A stretch of 64,000 nucleotides of DNA from Serpula lacrymans var. lacrymans S7.9 (Eukaryota > Basidiomycota > Agaricomycetes > Boletales > Serpulaceae): the NCBI RefSeq assembly GCF_000218685.1, contig NW_006763297.1:1914683-1978682 (forward strand), given 5' to 3'. Under the pieces are notes generated by a model. It saw nothing but the letters and a program-made list of their open reading frames with translations, was not told the origin of the DNA and did not search any database. Position 1 is the stretch's first letter; each line of letters begins with the position of its first letter. Shown here in pieces: positions 57,647-64,000 of this stretch. The position numbers and the translations under genes were made by a program.

Positions 57647-58854
57647 TTAGGCTGGAATGGCCAAACCAGCCTTGACAGTTTCACGACTCCCGATGCGTTC
57701 GATCCACGCCTACATCAAAACGTCAACGTTGTCAACACACGCAACTCAGGGCCAACACGCATGATTCAAAAAAGAACAAACTCAAAAACTCAAAAACACA
57801 CCCACCTTGAGGTTCGGAAACTCGTCCACAGAATCGATACCCGCAAACTCGTACCGACGGACCCTTGAAACGAAAATAGGGAGATGAAGCAACGAGGCGA
57901 CGCAAAGCTCGTTTCGTTTTTATTTTGTAGAAGAAAAAAGGGTGACAACGTACCAGGGGAAGACGTTGATATCGGCGATACTGTAGGTGCCCCTTGCGGG
58001 ACCGGCGAGGTAGTCGCGATTGGCGAGACGTTTTTCCATCACGCCGTAGAGGCGCTTCGTCTCGTCGATATACCCTGATATCCAAAATGGGGGAGTCAGG
58101 CGCGTGACAACGATCAGGGTGGGGTAGATTGCTCACGTTTCTTGGCGTACGGGATGCTCTCAGGCGCGAACCTGTTGAAGTGGCCGGCTATTCATCATGG
58201 CGCCGTTAGCAATACGACGGGGAGAACGTCATGATGACAACTTACCTTGACCCTGCATAGGACCCACACCTCCATGCTACACCCCCCTTCAGCTCAAAGC
58301 TCACAAACACGCACACATGCACTCACAGCAAAGAACATCCACTGCAACATCTCACTAAACTCATCCGGCCTCCCCTCCTCATCAAACACAAACCTCTTCT
58401 CCGTATCATAGTGCCTCTCGAGGTACAACAAAATCGCCGCCGTCTCAAACACGGCAAAGTCGTTTCGAGAGCGGTCGACGAGGACGGGGATGCGCCCGTT
58501 GGGGTTGAGCTTGATGAACCACGGCTCTTTTTGGGTGTTTTTGGAGAAGTCGATTTTGTGGACGCTGAGAGGGGGGAGGGGGTGGTTGGGATGGGGGTCA
58601 CGGTTAGGTATCAAACGGGCACTCAACTCGTAATCCACAGCAGACCCATATACAGCCCTCAGCTCCTCCAGCAACACCGACACCTTGAGCCCATTCGGCG
58701 TCGGAGCCGTGTACAGCAAGAACGGTTTCGTCGACATGGCAGCAGTATTCAGATTTACGGTTGCAATTGGCGTCACGGCTGAGTGAATATGGCGAGGCGC
58801 GAACGATCGGGAGAGGGCGCTGAGACGGGAGAGGGCGTTGAATGTTAAGTGCAT
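57647..58854 (-). CDS. Glutathione S-transferase, Ure2/YfcG-like
   Basis: Predicted glutathione-dependent transferase or disulfide reductase. The start at 58854 gives a 39-residue leader (MHLTFNALSRLSALSRSF) rich in Arg/Ser, possibly mitochondrial; the in-frame Met of MSTKPFLLYTAPTPNGLK at 58737 would give a cytosolic form. The thioredoxin-fold domain shows TPNGLKVSVLLEEL, NPNGRIPVLVD and VFETAAILLYLERHY, with the glutathione-binding E-T/S equivalent FETAA. The helical domain follows: FSEMLQWMFFA, HGGVGPMQGQ, FNRFAPESIPYAKKRY, YLAGPARGTYSIADINVFPW and AWIERIGSRETVKAGL, stop at 57647. GPMQGQ and the FNRFAPE segment are typical of Ure2-class enzymes. About five introns. Confidence 0.9.
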
Positions 58855-60054
58855 CGGAGCGAAGACGAACTGGGCCTTTTATATATCTGATATACCCTCC
58901 TCAATTCCAAGTACCAGTTGGTATTCTGATTCTGGGGAAAACCATATGTCCCTCTCTTGCCACGGCGTTCGCTTTTCTTCGTCACCTTTCCCGAGTCTTT
59001 GTCAGTGTCCCTCGGTCAGGATTAGTTAGTTATTGCCAGCGATGAGAAGCGAGGGTGACTAACGTGCATTTATAATACAACACTATAGTCTTCTCAGCAT
59101 CTCAGGGCACTACCAGCCAAACACCCAAACAGTCAACCAGTCAAAAGGTCAAACTCAAACAACGCACAGCCAAATCCCTCATAGCAGCTCATCAGATCAA
59201 CCGCCTTCACCCTCTCCCCAAACCCTCAACTCCATCCAACACCCAAGTCAAAATCAACTCAAAATCAAAAATCAACGTCAAGAACAACGTCTCGATCAAA
59301 ATCAAAATCAAAATCACTCATGTCGTTTCAAGTTTCAAGCTTTTCAACCCTTCAAAATTTCAACTGTCCAATTTCAATTTTCAAAACGTTTTTGATGACA
59401 TTGCCAAGATGGGGTGGGATATATGTGTATGTATGTGTTTCGCACTTTAGCGTACAGTGTACAAGTACAGATAGACGCAAGAAAGAAAGAAAAGTAAAAA
59501 AAATCAAAAGAAAAAAAAAAGCAAGAGAAAAAGAGCTCGAGGGAGTGCGAGTGACGACGGTAGGAGAGCTTTTTTTGACATTCGACATGTACATTCGACC
59601 GTCTTTCGACAACGTAAAAAAAAGGAATTCGAAAGAGAACGAAAAAAAAAAAAAAAAAAAGCGCAATCGCGAGGATTGTTTTCAAGTCAAGTGTCCGAGG
59701 GAAAGACGAAAGAACGAAAAAAGGGAAAGATACGACAGATTTGACACCCGATTCTAGGAAAAAAATAAAAAAGATAGAGGGAAAAGAAAGCTGGAAAGGC
59801 TCAAAGGCTCAAAGGAAAATAGTACAAGTCCGAGGAAGTGAGGCAGATCATCGTGATTTCGTGAACAGTCGAGAGAGAGGGAGAGATAAATTGTCCCATG
59901 AGGTGTCAAAGCAAAGCAGCAAACAGAAAAAGACAAAAAGACGAAAAGACGAAAAACGAAATAAGATAAAAAAACAAACAAACAATTCAACGAACCCAAC
60001 TCCTCCACTCTCCCCCACACAGCACACAACTCCATCGACTCAGATCATCACCCA
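58855..60054. other. Intergenic region rich in A/G simple sequence
   Basis: GST promoter, then AAAATC-type repeats (59253-59318) and a long purine-biased tract (about 59480-59990) with several A-runs. Long plus-strand frames here (59320-59757, 59741-60223) are low-complexity Lys/Arg and not believed. This is probably the 3' untranslated region of the minus-strand gene at 60055, read in reverse. Confidence 0.45.
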
Positions 60055-62375
60055 TCACCCATCAGCAGGCGAACGACGCGGGCGGTCTTCATGCACATTC
60101 ATACTCGAACTCGAATTCGAGGCTGCAACCACTCCAGCTCCTTTTTTCTGCCCGCCTTCCGCCCCTCCTCCACCTCCGCCAGTACTCGCACTGGCACTAG
60201 TATCGACGCTCGAAGCAGGGTAGAAAACCCTCTGCACCGATCGATGTTCCTGCCCTTTCCCCGAACCGCCCGCCTTCCCGTGCGAGTGCGCATGTGTATG
60301 AGTGTGGGTATGACTGTGAGCAGCCATGCGCGGGGACACGCTGGGTCTCCCGGTTTCGACGTTTTGCTGTGGCTGTAGTTGCTGTTGTCCCTGTTGCGAT
60401 AATGGCTGATGATGCTGTTGAAGCGGATGCGAACGCGAAGAGGCGGAAGAGGAAGAATGTGCAGGAGGGTCCAAGCGTGCAGCTGAGACAGACAGTCGTC
60501 TACTCGTATCGAAATGGACGGGTGGGGAACCGTTGCTCCCTCCACCCCCTTCACTCTGCTGCTGCTGCGAATAATCGCGCTCCCTCTCCCGCTCCCTCTC
60601 ACCCGCTCCCCACCCCGGTGACGATACGCGCCGTACAAAATCGGGTCTGCGGAGAGACTCGACGGACGGAAAGGTGTATGAGGTGGAAGGTTCTGGGGTC
60701 GGCGGGACGCCGTTCTGCGCATGTTTGCCCACCTGCGCCGTCGTCGCCGTCTGCCCATTCCCCTCCCCCCTCTCCCTCCTCAACGCCTCCTCCAACACCT
60801 CCACCCTCCTCCCAAGCCTCTCCACCTCCTCCCTAACCCCCCTCACCCGCCCCTCCACCAACCCCTGCACCACCTCCTCCATCCTCTCCTGCTGCGCCTT
60901 CAACGACTGTGCCAACAGCGCCGATTTCTGCAACTGCTCGCTCAACCAGTTCTTGAGCTGCTTAGAATCGTTCAGGGCGTCGTAGAAGACTTCAAAGGGC
61001 GCTAAAAAGGCGGATTTGTCGCCTGTGTAGCCGGGGTGGTGGAGGGAGCTGGGGGTGGGAGGGACGAGGGCGCTCGAGATGGGGATGGAGGCGGCAGGTG
61101 GGGATCGTACGCTCGGTCCCCCTGCCCCCGTCGTCGCATTCCCCGCACCCGCTGTCGTCGCACCACTCCTCTGCATGCCCATCCTCGTCGGCGTCGGCGG
61201 CACCTTCCCCACCACCCTCCTCACATTCCCCTGTCCCCCCATCGCGACCGGCAACCGCGGGATCGCCATCTGAAACATCATCTTCCCCCCCGCCTCCCCG
61301 TGCCCGAGCGCGTGGCCGTGGTTGGAGGAGGCGACGGGGGGCGCGCTTTGGATGACGGGTGCGAGGCTGTCGGAGGAGGAAGAGGGGTGGTGTGCGCGTG
61401 GGCTGATCAGGATGTCGGCAGGTTTTTTCTTGGGACCGCCGAGCTGGGAGGCGCGACGGCGGGCGAAGCTGATGGGAGGCGGGGGGAGGGAGTTGGGTGC
61501 GCTTGCGGTGCTGGTGGAAGTGGTGGCGGTGGATATGGGCTGCTGGCTGGGGACGACGGGGAGGGTGGTGGTGGTGGATATGGGTTGTTGGCTGGGGACG
61601 ATGATGGGACTTGGACTGGGCGGTCTTGCGTTGTTAGACACAGTAGCACGACGAGCCAGGTGACCAGCGGTGTTGGGGCTTCGCCTGCCCATTCGAGGGA
61701 CGGGTGTGAGAACATGGGGTGCAGCGGTCGCGGAAGGGACGACTGGGGTCGCACCATAGCCAGCCCCGGGGCCCACACTGACGATGCCAGCGGTACTGCC
61801 CCTCCTCTGCTCAATAAGGGCCTTTTGCTTCTGCTTCACGGAAAGCATATTGCGGACCTGCTCGATGGCTGCGGGGTCGTCGCCGATGGTGAAGCCCATG
61901 ACGACGGGGGAGATGGGTGTGGAGGAGGTGTGTTCTGAGGAGGGAGATCTGACGTTTGTGTTGAGGGGGTGGGGAGGGCCGCTCACTGTGACGCGACGTC
62001 TTTTTGAGAGGGGGTTGGAGGGAGGGGGGGTGTTGTGTGTTGTGGGCGGGGGGGGTGAGGGCTCATGATCGTCTTCCTGTTTGATGCGGACGACGCGAGG
62101 AGACTGGCGGCTGTGTCGTGGAGGGCGGTGAGAAAAAAGCCAAGAAAAAAAAGAAAAGAGACATACTCAGGATCGCCGTCTTCGCGAGAGCGCTTTCTGG
62201 TTCGTGATGGGTTCTCTACGCTGGGCTGGCGGGAGGCGATGGGGTCTGAGGGGGAGTGTGTGTTGCGAGGGTGTATGGGGGGGAGGGCGTTGCTTGTTGA
62301 GGAGAAGGAGGAGAGGTTTGAGTTTGAGAAGGCCTGTGCAAAGGATGGTAGGGACTGTGGTATATGTGCAGACAT
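60055..62375 (-). CDS. Unrecognised basidiomycete protein, low complexity with coiled coil
   Basis: Two exons: 62167-62375 and 60055-62110. Start MSAHIPQSLPSFAQAFSN. Across the 56-nt intron the product reads RKRSREDGDPDRQSPRVV, IKQEDDHEPSPPPP and NPLSKRRRVTVSG, a likely nuclear localisation signal. Then MGFTIGDDPAAIEQVRNML, a short conserved-looking helix, and long Ser/Thr/Pro/Ala-rich parts with a duplicated VPSQQPIST unit. A coiled coil follows in the middle: FYDALNDSKQLKNWLSEQLQK, LKAQQERMEEVVQGLVEG, REEVERLGRRVEVLEEAL. The C-terminus has Gln and (HT)n/His runs. The NLS and coiled coil suggest a nuclear regulator, but no DNA-binding domain is seen. Confidence 0.65.
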
Positions 62376-62549
62376 GATGGGAGGAGAGAGGAAGGATGAT
62401 ACGGAGCCGAGAGAGAGAAAAGATAAGTAGGCGGCTGAAACGTTTACATATGTGCATTTGCTGTGTAGACATAGCCAGTCTCGTGCATCTCATTAACATT
62501 AGCCTTCCCACTCGGTAATCTCCTACAGACAGCGTGTCCGTAACCATCT

Positions 62550-62741
62550 CCTCACTTTCTATGATAACCTCGCCTGATATCCTCACCACACCTCCTCACC
62601 TGATATCCTCACTTTCTATGATATCCTCGCCTGATATCCTCACCACACCTCCTCACCCTACCTCATCACCTCCTCACCTCCTCACCCTACCTCATCACCT
62701 CCTCACCCTCACCTCCTCACCCTACCTCATCACCTCCTCAC
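62550..62741. repeat. CTCAC-rich minisatellite
   Basis: Two near-identical ~50-bp units starting CCTCACTTTCTATGATA (62550 and 62608; period 58), then shorter iterations of CTCATCACCTCCTCACC up to 62741. It covers the last codons of the neighbouring minus-strand frame (62722-63741). Confidence 0.8.
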
Positions 62742-63741
62742 CACCACCCCTCCTCTTCTTCTTCCTCGCAGTCAACACAGTCACCCCAACTCTGCCACAC
62801 ACCCCGCGAGCACCACCCGCATTACACACAACCACACTCCCGTAGATATCCGAATTGTACTTCTCCAGCGACCCAACTCCCTCACCCACACACCCTTCCC
62901 TCACCCCTCCAGGCGGCGTCACAGGCCCAAGCCCCTCACACAACCCCCGAATCGTCTCCTCCAGCTTCCCCGTAGACCACCGAGCCCGCTCCACACTCGA
63001 AAACTCGTGCCCCGTCATCAGCGACGCCAGCACCCGCTTGTTCATCTGCCCCGGTACCTGTCCCCTCTGCTCTGCAGCACCTCCCGAGCCCTCCCCGCCC
63101 TGCCTCGACAGCGGCGACGTGACCGCCATCGTGAAGAACCCGGTCATGGCACCCGCCACGCACTCCTGCCGAAACGACATGCGCTCCCAAAACTCGTCTG
63201 CGCACACTTTTCCCAGCTCCCCCGGTACGTGCCCATGCGTCTTGCCCTCCCTCTCCCCGCTCCCCTCCTCCTCTCGCTTTCCCTTCTCACCCCCCGTCTT
63301 CTGCCGCTTACGCGCAGGCGACTTGATACCCTCTGCCTCTGTCGTGTACCCAAGTTCGTCGATGAACCTCGCTTTCGGGTCATCGTCGAACGAGGGAATG
63401 TACCTTCCTAGATTGTATGTACTGCATGAATGTGAATGTGAATGCGTGTGTGACTGAGAATCAGCGTTCGGTGGACAAGGTAGCGGAATATCAGTTTGAG
63501 AATAAGGATGGCCATAGTGCCATGAAACTGACGACTGCGACGAAGCACCAGCCGATACGCCCATCGACTGCGACGCTTCAAACTCGCTCATCCCAGGAAG
63601 CACATAAAACAGCCTCACCCCCACCCCCTCCTCCCCGTCGCTGAACGTTGGCTCCAACTGTGATGGGCCTCTCTGTACAATGGCTGAGCTACCTGGACGT
63701 GTAACATTACGGCGTGCACCGTGCACAGACCGCATAGACAC
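62722..63741 (-). CDS. Unrecognised 339-aa protein
   Basis: Single uninterrupted frame starting MSMRSVHGARRNVTRPG, with FDDDPKARFIDELGYTTEAEG, a basic segment KSPARKRQKTGGEKGKREEE (possible nuclear signal), CADEFWERMSFRQECVAGAM and GGVREGCVGEGVGSLEKYNSDIYGSVVV. The order of an ordered block after a disordered N-terminus supports a real gene, although high GC makes chance frames common here. An intron may lie inside the Gly-rich stretch. The final KKKRRGGGEE comes from the minisatellite. No family recognised. The two minus-strand genes at 60055 and here are in tandem. Confidence 0.5.
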   Translation of the reverse strand: MSMRSVHGARRNVTRPGSSAIVQRGPSQLEPTFSDGEEGVGVRLFYVLPGMSEFEASQSMGVSAGASSQSSVSWHYGHPYSQTDIPLPCPPNADSQSHTHSHSHSCSTYNLGRYIPSFDDDPKARFIDELGYTTEAEGIKSPARKRQKTGGEKGKREEEGSGEREGKTHGHVPGELGKVCADEFWERMSFRQECVAGAMTGFFTMAVTSPLSRQGGEGSGGAAEQRGQVPGQMNKRVLASLMTGHEFSSVERARWSTGKLEETIRGLCEGLGPVTPPGGVREGCVGEGVGSLEKYNSDIYGSVVVCNAGGARGVCGRVGVTVLTARKKKRRGGGEEVMR

Positions 63742-64000
63742 ATATAAAATAGGGGACCGTGAACCAACCCGAGGCTCGGACTTAACAGGTTTACTGCCGT
63801 AGGTGCTCAGAGTTTAATCACAAAAATGACTCTAAAAACCTTATAATGCTATGAACACAACTGAGGTTCAGGGCGTCTTTGTTTTTTCGCTGTTTCTATA
63901 TGGAATAGGGAGGGATATCGGACCTGGGGATGTTCCGGATAGGGCCAGTATGCGGAAGTAGCTGAAAAGCGTGTAGTCTATGGTGGCAAGACGGCATATC
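63742..64000. other. Right end of window
   Basis: Upstream of the last gene. CATATAAAATAG on the plus strand (about 63740-63751) and no further feature recognised. Confidence 0.4.

Noticed and set aside
59320..60223. Two long plus-strand Lys/Arg-rich frames
   Set aside because: They arise from a purine-biased A-rich tract with no domain and no splice logic.
61036..61938. 300-codon plus-strand frame rich in Gly/Arg
   Set aside because: It is the reverse shadow of the GC-rich minus-strand gene at 60055-62375 and has only low-complexity composition.
62550..62741. Array considered as CRISPR
   Set aside because: Units are contiguous with no unique spacers, and the genome is eukaryotic; it is a minisatellite.
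1..64000. tRNA and rRNA genes
   Set aside because: Scanning by eye for GGTTCGAATC-type B boxes paired with an A box and acceptor stem gave no convincing case; a tRNAscan run would be decisive.
1..64000. Secondary-metabolite cluster suggested by the 2OG oxygenase, permease and methyltransferase-like gene
   Set aside because: They are separated by ribosomal, V-ATPase and tRNA-cofactor genes, and no PKS, NRPS, terpene cyclase or P450 is present.

Overview
The window is nuclear DNA of a filamentous basidiomycete, most likely an Agaricomycete. Evidence: dense genes split by many 45-65 nt introns with CTGAC/CTAAC-like branch sites, RS/SP-rich basidiomycete-type proteins, mitochondrial ribosomal proteins and a glyoxylate-cycle enzyme encoded in the nucleus, and mobile elements typical of Agaricomycetes (a chromodomain Ty3/gypsy element, a PIF/Harbinger element, a Helitron helicase remnant).

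Layout. 1-29.6 kb is a housekeeping block. In order: a histone-fold protein (CHRAC1/Dpb3-like, 5' end outside the window), a 2OG-Fe(II) oxygenase, an Arc1-type tRNA-binding cofactor, an APC-family permease (-), mitochondrial uL6, V-ATPase subunit c, a ZCCHC10-like zinc-knuckle/RS protein (-), a conserved fungal protein with an in-frame TGA, an ICMT-like methyltransferase (-), a PH-domain protein (-), a SIKE/FGFR1OP2-like coiled-coil protein (-), a SAP/Rho_N-type protein (-), a PHD-finger protein (-), F-actin capping protein alpha (-), peroxisomal isocitrate lyase (-) and ALG7 (-).

29.6-48.2 kb is a mobile-element island with no host gene that I can recognise. It holds a decayed Helitron helicase (-) flanked by short direct repeats, two strong hairpins, and an unidentified 202-aa reading frame. 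It also holds a full-length 7.0 kb chromovirus with two 415-bp LTRs and a 6-bp target duplication, inserted beside an older inverted partial copy of its own family. A 3.26 kb PIF/Harbinger element follows, with TIRs and a TTA duplication. The chromovirus has broken gag and pol but an intact third reading frame ending in a Cys/His-rich module; this is the most unusual coding feature of the window.

48.2-64 kb returns to single-copy genes: the TAD3/ADAT3 tRNA deaminase subunit (+), NAD(P)-malic enzyme (-), mitochondrial mL58 (-), a BTB-domain protein (-), a hemerythrin-like protein (-), a Ure2-type glutathione transferase (-) and two unrecognised basidiomycete proteins (-).

The genes form no operon or cluster. 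Functional echoes are loose: isocitrate lyase and malic enzyme both serve C2/C4 carbon flow, and uL6m and mL58 both serve the mitoribosome. Exon coordinates given were read from splice signals and frame continuity, without transcript data. Function calls come from remembered family features, not from searches.
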